NCBI RefSeq assembly: GCF_021531655.1
Contig: NZ_JADYUF010000025.1
Location: 1 to 50,879 of the forward strand
Origin: Leyella stercorea
Lineage (GTDB): Bacteria > Bacteroidota > Bacteroidia > Bacteroidales > Bacteroidaceae
DNA: 50,879 nt
Direction of reading: 5' to 3'
Position 1 is the first letter of the stretch. Every line of letters starts with the position of its first letter. A model generated the notes under the pieces. That model searched no databases and was not told the origin of the DNA. It saw only the letters and a program-made list of their open reading frames with translations. A program made the position numbers and the translations under genes. This document shows, one piece after another, positions 26,617 to 36,379 of this stretch.

Positions 26617-26768
26617 TTTTCGACTCAAAACTATAACAATTTAGATAAACCATTAAAAAATAATCTCTAATCAAAATAAAAACCGCAAACAACAATATAA
26701 ACTGCAAACAACAATCAACGCATCCAGCGATGGGTGTAAAATTCATATTACATTTAACATACTATTTT

Positions 26769-29700
26769 ATGCAAAACAAACAAAAAATCGGCATGGGGGG
26801 GGTAATAGGTGCAGCATTCTTGTTGCCTTTATCTTCCTTTGCTGCTGACAAGACCATTGGCAGCCATGCCGCTGATGCCGCAAGTTTGCTGAAGCCTAAG
26901 ACCGAGTCTGTTACATTTACCAACCAGCAGGCAAAACATCAGAAGGTAACCGGTCAGGTGGTTGACGAAAACGGTGAAACCGTAATTGGTGCATCCGTTG
27001 TTTTGAAGAGCAACCCCAAGGTGGGCGCAGTGACTGACGCTGACGGTAAATTTACACTAACCGTATCAAACACTAAGGACGTACTCGTCGTATCATACCT
27101 CGGCTATCAGTCGCAGGAGGTACCTATGAAGGGTAAGACCATCTTCTCGATTACTCTTAAGGAAGACGCCAAGCAGCTTGGCGACGTTGTGGTAACGGCT
27201 TTCGGTGCCACACAGAAAAAGGAGACTGTGGTAGGTTCGGTACAGCAGGTTAAGCCTGAGAGTCTGCGCGTGCCTTCGGCAAGTATTTCTTCATCGTTCG
27301 CCGGCCGTCTGTCGGGTGTCATTGCTACACAGAGTAGCGGTCAGCCTGGTGCCAATGGTTCTGACTTTTACATCCGTGGTATCGCCACCATCAGTGGTGC
27401 CAAGTCGCCGCTTATCGTTATGGACGGTATGGAGATTTCGCAAGACGACCTCAACCACCTCGATCCGGACGTAATCGAGAGCTTCTCAATTCTTAAGGAC
27501 GCATCTGCCACAGCCATGTACGGTTCGCGTGGTGCCAACGGTGTGCTCATCATCACCACCAAGAGTGGTCAGGACCTCGACCGTCCGAAGATATCATTCC
27601 GTGTTGAGGCCAACGTCACAATGCCTACATCTAAGCCTAAGTTTGTTGACGGTGCCCGCTTCATGGAGCTGTACAACGAGGCTGTGACAAGCCAGGGTAC
27701 AGGTTCTACACTCTACACCGCCGAGCAGATTGCCAATACTCGCAATCACGTCAACGGCGAGATTTTCCCTGACGTTAACTGGTATAAGGAGATGTTCAAG
27801 AATGCTTCTTACAACCAGAAGGCAAATATGAACGTTCGTGGTGGTACAAGCAAGATTGTGTACTTCATGAACCTCAACGTGAGCCATGAGACAGGTATGT
27901 TGCGCAATCGCAGTAAGGAGTTTTACTCTTTCAACAACAACATCGACTACATGCGCTATGCGTTCCAGAACAACATCGACTTCAACATGTCTAAGTCGTC
28001 GAAGATTTCGCTCCACTTGTATGCAGGTCTCGACAATATGCACGGTCCGCTCGCTGGTAACAACGATATCTCAGGTTCTCTGAACGACCTCTACAATCAG
28101 ATGATGAACGCCAACCCGGTACTCTTCCCTATCAAGTACGACAACGAGGGTGACGAGTGGGTACACTGGGGCTATCGTCAGCTTGCCAATGGTGGTAACT
28201 TCAACCCGATGGCACGTCTTGTTAGCGGCTATCAGGACTCGTTTGCAAGTACCATTACTGCTAACTTGAACTTTGACCAGAAACTTGACTTCATCACTAA
28301 GGGACTCGGATTTCACTTGATGTTCTCATTCAAGAACTGGTCGAAGAGTACTACTTTCCGTTCGCTCAACTTCAACCACTACGAGCTTAAGAACTATACT
28401 CAGAACGAGGACGGCACATTCTCATACGTGCAGTCTCCTAAGGGCGATCCGTCTAAGCCAGTGCTTAGCAACTCTGGTCAGAACGCCGGCGACCGTCGCT
28501 ACTATGCTCAGGCATACTTCGACTATAACCGCTCGTTCGGCGACCATACCGTTACGGGTATGCTCCTTTGGAACATCAACCAGTACAGTTCTAACATGTA
28601 TACAACCGATGTGCTCGCATCTCTGCCACAGCGTAAGATTGGTTTCGCAGCACGTGCCACATACGACTACAAGCACCGCTATCTCATCGAATTCAACGCC
28701 GGTTACAACGGTTCGGAACAGTTTGCCAAGGGCCATCAATGGGGCTTCTTCCCATCGGTAGGTTTGGGCTACAACATTAGCGAGGAGAAGTTCTGGGAGC
28801 CGGTTAAGAGCGTTATCTCTAACTTCAAGATTCGTGGCACATACGGTCTTGTAGGTAACGACCAGTATGGCTATGAGCGCTTCATCTATCGTGAGGACGT
28901 TTCGCTCACAGGCAAAGGCTCGTTCACAACAGGTTTGCCAGGCAACTACGTTACTTATTCTGGTCCGGGATGGAACCGTCTGCGCAATGAGAACGTATCG
29001 TGGGAGGTTGGCCACAAACTCGACCTCGGTTTCGATATGCAGCTCTTCAACGCTCTCGACATCACTTTCGACTGGTTCCGCGAGCGCCGTTCTAACATCT
29101 TCCAGCAGAAGCTCTCTATTCCTAACTACTTAGGAACAGCCGACACCAAGATTTATGGTAACCTTGCTGAGGTAGTGAACCAGGGCTTTGATATGGCTGT
29201 AAACTACAGCAAGCGTATCAATCAGGATCTCTCAATCCAGTTCCAGGGCACATTCACCTACAACAACAACCACATATCTGTATACGATGAGGCTCCGGGC
29301 AAGCGTCCGGCAATGAAGAGCCAGGGCAAGAACGTTAACACCGTATGGGGTTACGTAGCCAATGGCCTATACATCGACAAGGCTGATATCGCCAACAACC
29401 CGACATCAACTCTCGGCAACATCGCCATCGCTCCTGGTGACATCAAGTATGTTGACCAACCTGACCGCGAAGGCAAGTACGACGGACGTATCACTGCCGA
29501 CGACCAGGTGCCATTGGGTGTAAGCGTACCTAAGATTATCTACGGCTTCGGCCCGTCGATAGGCTACAAGAACTGGGACTTCTCAGTATTCTTCCAGGGC
29601 CGTGGCAACGTGGCTCTTATGCTCAGCAACATCGCACCGTTCGGCAACTCTTACCGCCGTGGCGTGCTCGAGTTTATCGACAAAGACCACTGGAGTCCTG

Positions 29701-29984
29701 ACAATCAGAACCCGAATGCCAAGTATCCGCGTCTGACCGAGAACGACAACTCGCACAATACACAGAATTCAAGCTACTGGTTGCGCAACGGTCGTTTCCT
29801 CAAGCTCAAGAACGCCGAAATCGGCTACTCGCTCAAGAATATGCGATTCTACGTCAACGGTACCAACCTGCTCACATTCTCACCGTTTAAGGAGTGGGAT
29901 CCTGAGATGGGCGGTGGCAACTACACCACCAAGTATCCGACACAGATGACTCTTAACGTAGGTGTTCAACTCACAATTAACTAA
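26769..29984 (+). CDS. SusC/RagA-family TonB-linked outer-membrane receptor
   Basis: 1071 residues from MQNKQKIGMGGV, which gives a proper signal peptide (cut after LSSFA); the ATG 13 codons earlier does not. After the signal come a carboxypeptidase-like domain (VTGQVVDENGETVIGASV), a TonB box-like region (LGDVVVTAFGATQKKETVVGSV), a plug domain with FYIRGIATISG and GSRGANGVLIITTKSG, and a 22-strand barrel ending in MTLNVGVQLTIN. It imports a ligand, usually a glycan or peptide, across the outer membrane with TonB energy. susD starts 8 bases after the stop. Confidence 0.96.
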   Translation: MQNKQKIGMGGVIGAAFLLPLSSFAADKTIGSHAADAASLLKPKTESVTFTNQQAKHQKVTGQVVDENGETVIGASVVLKSNPKVGAVTDADGKFTLTVSNTKDVLVVSYLGYQSQEVPMKGKTIFSITLKEDAKQLGDVVVTAFGATQKKETVVGSVQQVKPESLRVPSASISSSFAGRLSGVIATQSSGQPGANGSDFYIRGIATISGAKSPLIVMDGMEISQDDLNHLDPDVIESFSILKDASATAMYGSRGANGVLIITTKSGQDLDRPKISFRVEANVTMPTSKPKFVDGARFMELYNEAVTSQGTGSTLYTAEQIANTRNHVNGEIFPDVNWYKEMFKNASYNQKANMNVRGGTSKIVYFMNLNVSHETGMLRNRSKEFYSFNNNIDYMRYAFQNNIDFNMSKSSKISLHLYAGLDNMHGPLAGNNDISGSLNDLYNQMMNANPVLFPIKYDNEGDEWVHWGYRQLANGGNFNPMARLVSGYQDSFASTITANLNFDQKLDFITKGLGFHLMFSFKNWSKSTTFRSLNFNHYELKNYTQNEDGTFSYVQSPKGDPSKPVLSNSGQNAGDRRYYAQAYFDYNRSFGDHTVTGMLLWNINQYSSNMYTTDVLASLPQRKIGFAARATYDYKHRYLIEFNAGYNGSEQFAKGHQWGFFPSVGLGYNISEEKFWEPVKSVISNFKIRGTYGLVGNDQYGYERFIYREDVSLTGKGSFTTGLPGNYVTYSGPGWNRLRNENVSWEVGHKLDLGFDMQLFNALDITFDWFRERRSNIFQQKLSIPNYLGTADTKIYGNLAEVVNQGFDMAVNYSKRINQDLSIQFQGTFTYNNNHISVYDEAPGKRPAMKSQGKNVNTVWGYVANGLYIDKADIANNPTSTLGNIAIAPGDIKYVDQPDREGKYDGRITADDQVPLGVSVPKIIYGFGPSIGYKNWDFSVFFQGRGNVALMLSNIAPFGNSYRRGVLEFIDKDHWSPDNQNPNAKYPRLTENDNSHNTQNSSYWLRNGRFLKLKNAEIGYSLKNMRFYVNGTNLLTFSPFKEWDPEMGGGNYTTKYPTQMTLNVGVQLTIN

Positions 29985-29992
29985 TAAACAAT

Positions 29993-31963
29993 ATGAAAAT
30001 TCTAAATAAAGCAATAATAGGCTGCTTGCTCGCTGCGGGACTCACGATGACATCGTGCGACTACCTCAACGTTATCCCCGACGAGACAACAACTGGTGCC
30101 GATATCGCCAAGGACCGTCAGGCAGCTCTCAACTATCTGTACTCTTGCTACGGATTCTTGCCTACACCCAACGCCGGAGCATCGTCGCTCGACTTCCTTA
30201 CCGGTGATGAGGTGGTTACGGCTTTTGAGCATGAGCAATTTGCCTCATTCCCTAAGGGCAACTACTCTGCTTCAAACCCTGTGATAAGCTACTGGAACAC
30301 TATGTATCAGGGCATCCGCCAGTGCTACATGTTCCAGGACGAGCTCAATAAGGGTGGCAACTTTAAGGGACTCGAAGATAAAGACCGCAACGACTACAAG
30401 GCACAGGTGACATTCCTTATCGGATATTATCACTTCCTGCTATCTCGCTGCTATGGTCCGATCATCGTAGTACACCAGACACCCGACCCGATGCTTCTGC
30501 CTGAGAACTATCAGGGACAGGAACCTTACGACGACTGCGTAAATTTCATTTGCGAGAAGTTTGACGAGGCTGCCAAGGGTCTGCCTGCTACACGTACCGG
30601 TGCACAGGCCAACGAATTTGGTCTTGCCACAAGCGTAGCTGCCAAGGCTATGAAGGCTAAGATGCTGCTCTATGCAGCTTCGCCATTGTTCAACGGCAAC
30701 AGCGAGTTCTACTCTAACTTCAAGGACAAGAACGGCAATGCGCTTATGCCGCTTACTTACGATGCCGCCAAGTGGCAGAGGGCAGCCGATGCATTCAAGG
30801 AGGCTATCGCTGCTGCTGAGTCTGCAGGCTATCATCTCTACGACCGTGGCGACTGCAAGCTCAACAAGAACGGCTATCCTGCCGACCCGCATGTACGTGC
30901 TTTGCGCTACACCATCACCGACTATTCTGCAGAGGATGAGCGTGCTGGTGCCAACCCTGAAGTTATCTGGGCTGACTCACGTGGCGAGGGTTACTACGGC
31001 ATCCAGAACAAGAGTGAGCCATATATCTATGGTGGCGACGGTGCTTGGAACGGCGTTGCTCCTACTGTAGCTATGCTTAGCCGTTTCTACACCAAGAACG
31101 GTCTGCCTATCGATCAGGACAAGACATTCGACTACGCCGATCGTTGGGAGCCGGTTGAAGTAGACGAGGCACACGAGGGTGAGGCTTATCCGGGACGCAA
31201 GACTCCGAAGTTCAATCTCGATCGCGAGCCACGTTACTATGCATGGATTGCTTTCCAGGATGGTTACTACGAAATTCTGAGTGCCGCAAACAACGGTGCT
31301 TATAAGGACGATCCTAACTACAATCTCACTTCCGACAATACTCATGGTCGTCTTGTTTGCGACTTTGTAATTGGAGGCAACTGTAGTCGTGGTGTTGATG
31401 CTAACTCTAAGCGTAATAGTAACTATTCGCCGACTGGCTACCTCAACAAGAAGTTTGTCAACCCAGACCTCGTAAAGACCAAGAACGGTTATGACTATAC
31501 CAACACTCCTTGGCCGCTCATCCGTCTGGCTGACCTTTACTTAGGCTATGCTGAGTGTCTTGTAGAGACTGGTGACCTTCAGACTGCACGTATTTACCTT
31601 GATAAGGTGCGCACACGTGCCGGTCTGCCTGGTGTAAAGGAAGCTTGGGAAGAGTTTGGCAAGGATCCTTCAAAGGCTACTACCAAGGAAGGCTTGCGCG
31701 ATATCGTACGCAACGAGCGTATGAACGAATTCTATCTCGAGAACCAGAACTTCTGGGATATGCGCCGTTGGCTGCTCGCTGAGACTTACTTCAACGTAAA
31801 GGCTAAGGGTATGAACATTGACGCTGAGGATATCAACGATTTCTGTAGCATTAAGGAGGTTGTGTTCGAGCGTAAGTTCCAGGCACCGATGAACTACCTG
31901 TTGCCAATCCCGTCAGCCGACATCAACCGTAACGACCATGTAGTGCAGACTCCTGGTTATTAA
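29993..31963 (+). CDS. SusD/RagB-family outer-membrane lipoprotein
   Basis: 656 residues, at the long end for the family. A lipoprotein signal ends TMTSC (Cys23). Family marks are DYLNVIPDETTTGADIAKDR (N-terminal segment), the TPR-like helices (ARIYLDKVRTRAGLPGV), and the end motif ERKFQAPMNYLLPIPSADINRN. It caps the SusC barrel and binds the ligand at the cell surface. It is 8 bases after susC and 33 before the discoidin lipoprotein. Confidence 0.95.
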   Translation: MKILNKAIIGCLLAAGLTMTSCDYLNVIPDETTTGADIAKDRQAALNYLYSCYGFLPTPNAGASSLDFLTGDEVVTAFEHEQFASFPKGNYSASNPVISYWNTMYQGIRQCYMFQDELNKGGNFKGLEDKDRNDYKAQVTFLIGYYHFLLSRCYGPIIVVHQTPDPMLLPENYQGQEPYDDCVNFICEKFDEAAKGLPATRTGAQANEFGLATSVAAKAMKAKMLLYAASPLFNGNSEFYSNFKDKNGNALMPLTYDAAKWQRAADAFKEAIAAAESAGYHLYDRGDCKLNKNGYPADPHVRALRYTITDYSAEDERAGANPEVIWADSRGEGYYGIQNKSEPYIYGGDGAWNGVAPTVAMLSRFYTKNGLPIDQDKTFDYADRWEPVEVDEAHEGEAYPGRKTPKFNLDREPRYYAWIAFQDGYYEILSAANNGAYKDDPNYNLTSDNTHGRLVCDFVIGGNCSRGVDANSKRNSNYSPTGYLNKKFVNPDLVKTKNGYDYTNTPWPLIRLADLYLGYAECLVETGDLQTARIYLDKVRTRAGLPGVKEAWEEFGKDPSKATTKEGLRDIVRNERMNEFYLENQNFWDMRRWLLAETYFNVKAKGMNIDAEDINDFCSIKEVVFERKFQAPMNYLLPIPSADINRNDHVVQTPGY

Positions 31964-31996
31964 TAAAAAAAAGCATTGTAAAATAAAAAAGACACA

Positions 31997-32893
31997 ATGA
32001 TGAAAAAGACAATTATAAAAATGCTTATGGCTGTAGCTCTTGTTGGCACCGTAGCATCATGCTCTGATGACGACAAGACAACACCGAGGGTGAATATCGA
32101 CGAGTCGACTGTCACCGTTGACAGCAAGCAGCCGGGCAAAGTGGTGTTCCACTGGACCACTCCAGAGAACGCAGACTTTTATTATATCAAGGTAGCATAC
32201 GACGACCCTGTTAAGGGTCATCGTGTGCTCAATGCCAGCACCTATGCCGACTCAATTATGATTGATGGTCTGTATGCCAAATATGGCGATTTGACCTATA
32301 CGTTCACAGCAGTCAGCAGAGACGGCGGCGAGAAGGCTCTCTTCACAAAGACAGCAACAGCAGGTAAAGTACCTGCCGTTATCAAGGACTTTGAGGTTGG
32401 TGCTATCGACCTTACAGCCGCACAGCTTTGGACTGACGACCAGGAGTCTTCAGAGGGTCCTATCGCCAATCTTGTTGACGGCAACAATGCCACTTACTTC
32501 CACATGAGTTGGAGTGCGCCTTCACCATGGCCTCACTATATCCGTGTAGACCTTGGCAAGAAGGTAAAGGGCGTATCGTTCTGGTATAAGGGACGTAACA
32601 ACGGCAACAATGACAACCCGAAGAGAATGACCATCTTCGCCAGCAACAATGCAGGTGATACTCCTACAGCCGCTAATGCATGGGAGATTGGCAAGCTCGG
32701 AAGCGATGTCCTGCCAAGTGGCACAGCTCCTGAGTTCACTTCGCCAGGCTTCTTCAGCGACGAGGAGTTCCAGTATCTCTGGTTGCAGATTGAGGATGCT
32801 TACTCTGGCAGCAAATGGATTGCTATGGCAGAACTTAGTATCAAGGAAATGACTCGCTCAATCTACGATCCTGAGAATGAGCCTATCAAGTAG
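31997..32893 (+). CDS. Surface lipoprotein with fibronectin-like and discoidin (F5/8C) domains
   Basis: 298 residues with a lipoprotein signal ending TVASC (Cys22). Residues 30-115 look like a beta-sandwich (GKVVFHWTTPENADFYYIKVAYDD, then YTFTAVSRDGG), and residues 135-290 fit an F5/8 type C (discoidin) fold: LVDGNNATYFHMSW, PHYIRVDLGKKVKGVSFWYKGR and YLWLQIEDAYSGSKWIAMAEL. This is the usual third gene of a SusCD locus, a surface glycan- or ligand-binding protein. A strong terminator follows, closing the operon. Confidence 0.88.
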   Translation: MMKKTIIKMLMAVALVGTVASCSDDDKTTPRVNIDESTVTVDSKQPGKVVFHWTTPENADFYYIKVAYDDPVKGHRVLNASTYADSIMIDGLYAKYGDLTYTFTAVSRDGGEKALFTKTATAGKVPAVIKDFEVGAIDLTAAQLWTDDQESSEGPIANLVDGNNATYFHMSWSAPSPWPHYIRVDLGKKVKGVSFWYKGRNNGNNDNPKRMTIFASNNAGDTPTAANAWEIGKLGSDVLPSGTAPEFTSPGFFSDEEFQYLWLQIEDAYSGSKWIAMAELSIKEMTRSIYDPENEPIK

Positions 32894-32910
32894 TCTTAGG
32901 TAGACATAAT

Positions 32911-32966
32911 AAAAAAACTCCGTGAACAGCGGCTTCAAGCCAATGTTCACGGAGTTTTTTGTTTTT
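32911..32966 (+). terminator. Strong bidirectional terminator after the susCD operon
   Basis: AAAAAACTCCGTGAACA (about 32911-32927) pairs with TGTTCACGGAGTTTTTT (32944-32960), a stem of about 17 bp with A and T tracts on either side. It can stop the susCD transcript and also the minus-strand patatin transcript that ends at 33028. Confidence 0.92.
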
Positions 32967-33027
32967 AGGAGACTATGGCATCCTCGCCGTTGCCTGCGTA
33001 GTTAGCCTTAGTTTCTATTCTTTATTA

Positions 33028-33849
33028 TTAATAACTTTTTCTTAGAATTCTTTTTATTGCCTCGAAAATCGAGGAGTGTGCTTGCTGGTATTCGTCCAGC
33101 GCTTTGTGCATTTCCTGTTCGCCTATCAAGGTGATTTGTGCAGCCTTGTCGTAGTCAAACTCTCCATATTGCTGCATCTGTGCTTCAACTACAATGTCGG
33201 GCTTGGAGATGAGAGCCTGCTGTTTGGTGTTTTGGTCGACCATGATGGCAATGGAGCGCAAAAGCATATTTATGTAGTTGGGAGTCATTTCTTCTTTATA
33301 GTTGTGTGTATTCACGTTGACTCCAACGAGCAGGTCGCCACGGCTTCTTGCCACCCGGTTTAGTGGCAGAGCGTTAACCAGCGCACCGTCCACAAGCAGC
33401 ATTTCGTCCTTTCTGACAGGATCGAAGAAGAGGGGAATGGAAATGCTGGAGCGTATAGCTTCGTATAGACTGCCAGAGCGGAAAACAATTTCGCGCCCGC
33501 TGTTCCAGTCGGTGGCTACGGCAGTATAGGGAATGGGCAGGTCTTCGATATTCACATCGGGCACAATCTCTTTCAAGGCGTCCATTACCTTGATGCCCTT
33601 CACCAGATGGTTGCGGCTGAAGGAGAAGTCGACCAACGAGAATATTTGCTTCTTGCTCAGCCCTAACATCCACTTCTTCACCTCGCTGAGTTTGCCGGCA
33701 GCGTACATGCCGCCAATCAGCGATCCCATGGAGCAACCGGCAATGGAAGTAATGTTGAAGCCACTGCGCTCCAACTCCTCAATGGCTCCGATATGAGCCA
33801 AGCCGCGAGCGCCTCCGCTCGAAAGTACCAATGCTACATTCTTTTTCAT
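33028..33849 (-). CDS. Patatin-like phospholipase
   Basis: 273 residues with the patatin fold: oxyanion loop SGGARGLAHIG at 11-21, the nucleophile elbow GCSMG with Ser40, and the catalytic Asp in LLVDGALVNALPL. These Ser-Asp dyad enzymes hydrolyse acyl chains from lipids. There is no signal peptide or C-terminal barrel, so it is a cytoplasmic RssA-type member. It starts 17 bases after the ATP-grasp-like gene stop, so the two are co-transcribed. Confidence 0.93.
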   Translation of the reverse strand: MKKNVALVLSSGGARGLAHIGAIEELERSGFNITSIAGCSMGSLIGGMYAAGKLSEVKKWMLGLSKKQIFSLVDFSFSRNHLVKGIKVMDALKEIVPDVNIEDLPIPYTAVATDWNSGREIVFRSGSLYEAIRSSISIPLFFDPVRKDEMLLVDGALVNALPLNRVARSRGDLLVGVNVNTHNYKEEMTPNYINMLLRSIAIMVDQNTKQQALISKPDIVVEAQMQQYGEFDYDKAAQITLIGEQEMHKALDEYQQAHSSIFEAIKRILRKSY

Positions 33850-33866
33850 TTTCTTCTTTTGGGGTT

Positions 33867-34973
33867 TTATGCCAACCCCGTATTCAGCAGATTTTCCGGG
33901 TTAAGCTGCACGCGCAGACGGTATTTGTCGGCATAGTAGACGCTCATCAGTCGGCGCGGCTCGTGTATGGTAGGAGTCAGGGCAAGAGCCACGTGTCCCA
34001 TAGTGCGGCGCAGATTAAGTTCAACGCAGGGGTGCAGCCAGAAGCCCTCGCCCTCCGAACGTGCCACAGCCATCATGTCTACGCCGAACGGACCGCTATA
34101 GACGCCGTTCATAAGTGGGGCTACAGTCTGGCGTATCTGCATGCAGATGCTGTCGAGCAACTGCATGTCGACATAGCGCGACAGCATCTCGCGTTTGTCT
34201 GCTTCAGTAGCGCAGATGCTGGCTGTATATGCTCCGCCGCGAGTGTCGAAGAGCGACAGGCCGAGATAGCCGATTGTCCCGTCGGCATTTGCCACGAACT
34301 CCATGCCGAAGTCGTACACCTTATTATATAAAGGCTCAATCATAATGCCACCCTGCTGACGCAGTACGCCGCGCATCCATCCCAGCAGATGATTGTCAGG
34401 AGCGGGTTGTGCCACATAGCGCACGCCTCTGCCGCTGCTGCTCCATGGCGACTTCACCACGCTACGGCCGTATTGCTGCATGGCACGCAGCGCCTCGTCC
34501 TCAGTAGCGCAGTAGCGGCTTTCGCCTACTACACCAGGATTGGCATCGTGAAGCAACGGCAGCAGTCGCTCGGCGGCAAAACGGCGGCTGCTCATGTCGC
34601 GGATAGAGGCAAGACGCTCGTCGGAAGGCAGCACAGGTTCGAGCGACGGGGCTGCACGCAGCAGCTGCTCCTTAATGGTGCGGTCCCATCCCCACGGCGC
34701 AATCAGCAAGTCGTGGAGCATGTCGGCGGAAATGTGCTTAAGGTCGCCAGGGGTGACGAACGCCACGTCATGGGCATAGCGCTTCACGTGGCGCACCCAT
34801 TCGAGCGCCGCCTCCACGTCGTCTACCAATACCATGTCGCCATCGTCTGCCCACAACGCAGGCAGAAAACCAAGGTCGGCACGCAGTTGGCGTCCGGCAT
34901 GAGGGGCTGTGAAGCGAGACTGGTTGGCAGCCAGAGCGATATCGTGTTCGGGATTGAATATGTGAAGTTTCAT
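33867..34973 (-). CDS. ATP-grasp-like protein of unknown function
   Basis: 368 residues. The start MKLHIFNPEHDIALAANQSRFTAPH resembles a conserved Bacteroidota family annotated only as hypothetical. The middle has an ATP-grasp-like phosphate loop (SVVKSPWSSSGRGVRYV), then IMIEPLYNKVYDFGMEF, and late NGVYSGPFGVDMM and CVELNLRRTMGHVAL, which look like metal- and ATP-binding strands. This suggests a carboxylate-amine ligase type reaction; the substrate is unknown. The 34-residue upstream extension in frame is not family-like. It is cytoplasmic and upstream of the patatin gene. Confidence 0.8.
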   Translation of the reverse strand: MKLHIFNPEHDIALAANQSRFTAPHAGRQLRADLGFLPALWADDGDMVLVDDVEAALEWVRHVKRYAHDVAFVTPGDLKHISADMLHDLLIAPWGWDRTIKEQLLRAAPSLEPVLPSDERLASIRDMSSRRFAAERLLPLLHDANPGVVGESRYCATEDEALRAMQQYGRSVVKSPWSSSGRGVRYVAQPAPDNHLLGWMRGVLRQQGGIMIEPLYNKVYDFGMEFVANADGTIGYLGLSLFDTRGGAYTASICATEADKREMLSRYVDMQLLDSICMQIRQTVAPLMNGVYSGPFGVDMMAVARSEGEGFWLHPCVELNLRRTMGHVALALTPTIHEPRRLMSVYYADKYRLRVQLNPENLLNTGLA

Positions 34974-35068
34974 AGAATGCAAAATTACTTCATTTTTTCC
35001 ATATATTCCACGGATATGGTCCAACGAATGTAAAAAAAAATAAAAAACGCATATTTTGCAATATTGGG

Positions 35069-35099
35069 TTTGCAAATAAAGAAATAAATATTACCTTTG
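35069..35099 (+). promoter_or_regulatory. Promoter before the AAA ATPase and nifJ
   Basis: TTTG at 35069-35072, a 19-bp spacer and TACCTTTG at 35092-35099 match the Bacteroides consensus completely, 49 bases before the ATPase start. Confidence 0.8.
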
Positions 35100-35148
35100 C
35101 ATAGATTAAATCTTAACAAACCAGACAAGAAACAGAACACGGAGCGGA

Positions 35149-36345
35149 ATGGAAGCTTTCTTCAATACACATAAGTACCTCGTTGAGCATACGGATGCTC
35201 CGGTCAGACGTGCATTAATGGACGAAATTGACTGGAGCGACCGTCTGATTGGCATTAAGGGTACAAGAGGTGTGGGAAAAACCACCTTCCTGCTGCAGTA
35301 TGCCAAGGAGAACTTTGGTGCCGACGACCGCAAGTGTCTGTATGTCAATATGAACAACTTCTATTTCCAGGGACGTGGCATAGCCGACTTTGCCGCCGAT
35401 TTCTACAATCGTGGAGGCGAGGTGCTGCTCATCGACCAGGTGTTCAAGCAGCCCGATTGGAGCAGGGAGTTGCGCATGTGCTACGACAATTGTCCGGGGC
35501 TTAAGATAGTGTTCACCGGTTCGAGCGTGATGCGTCTTAAGGACGAGAATCCCGAGCTGAACGGTATTGTAAATAGTTACAATCTGCGCGGTTTCTCATT
35601 CCGCGAATTCCTGAACCTGCTCACAGGCAGCAGTCTGCCTGTCTATAGCTTTGACGACATTCTTGAACATCATGTGGACATAGCCACCAATATAATAGGC
35701 GAATGTAGCGATGTGCCCGAATATTTCCTTAGCTATCTGCACCACGGCTTCTACCCGTTCTTTCTTGAGCACAGGAACTTTGAGGAGAATCTGCTCAAGA
35801 CGATGAATATGATGACCGAGGTGGACATCCTGCTCATCAAGCAGATTGAGCTGAAATATCTCACCAAGATCAAGAAGCTGTTCTATCTGCTGGCTTTGGA
35901 CGTGGCGAAAGCACCCAATATAAGCAATCTGGCACACGACATCTCTACCAGCCGGGCTACGGTGATGAACTATATAAAGTATCTGTCCGATGCACGACTC
36001 ATAAATATGATTTACAACCCGGGTGACGAATTTCCTAAGAAACCCGCCAAGATAATGATGCACAATCCCAATCTCCTGTATGCCATATATCCCATCGTGG
36101 CGCGCACTCAGGAGGTGATGGAGACATTCTTTGTCAATACGCTGTGGAAAGACCACAAAGTGCATCAGGCAGGCAAGGACGCATGCTACATAGTTGACGA
36201 CGACTGCCGTTGCCGCATTGTAGACGCTTCAGGCACATCAAGGTTGCGAAATACGGCTAAGACTATCTACGCCGAGTATAACACACCCAACGGCATTGGT
36301 TATGACAACCATATCCCGCTGTGGCTATTCGGATTATTATACTAA
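35149..36345 (+). CDS. AAA-family ATPase with C-terminal DUF4143-like region
   Basis: 398 residues. Walker A GTRGVGKT at 38-45, Walker B-like VLLIDQVFKQ near 90, and the sensor segment LKIVFTGSSVMRLK. A winged-helix-like part (ISNLAHDISTSRATVMNYIKYLSDARLI) precedes a C-terminal region of the DUF4143 type (NTLWKDHKVHQAG...CYIVDDDCRCRIVD). Proteins of this kind are common in Bacteroidota; their function is not settled. nifJ starts 34 bases later on the same strand. Confidence 0.9.
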   Translation: MEAFFNTHKYLVEHTDAPVRRALMDEIDWSDRLIGIKGTRGVGKTTFLLQYAKENFGADDRKCLYVNMNNFYFQGRGIADFAADFYNRGGEVLLIDQVFKQPDWSRELRMCYDNCPGLKIVFTGSSVMRLKDENPELNGIVNSYNLRGFSFREFLNLLTGSSLPVYSFDDILEHHVDIATNIIGECSDVPEYFLSYLHHGFYPFFLEHRNFEENLLKTMNMMTEVDILLIKQIELKYLTKIKKLFYLLALDVAKAPNISNLAHDISTSRATVMNYIKYLSDARLINMIYNPGDEFPKKPAKIMMHNPNLLYAIYPIVARTQEVMETFFVNTLWKDHKVHQAGKDACYIVDDDCRCRIVDASGTSRLRNTAKTIYAEYNTPNGIGYDNHIPLWLFGLLY

Positions 36346-36379
36346 AACAAAAATACATTAACATTTTATTTTCAACAAA

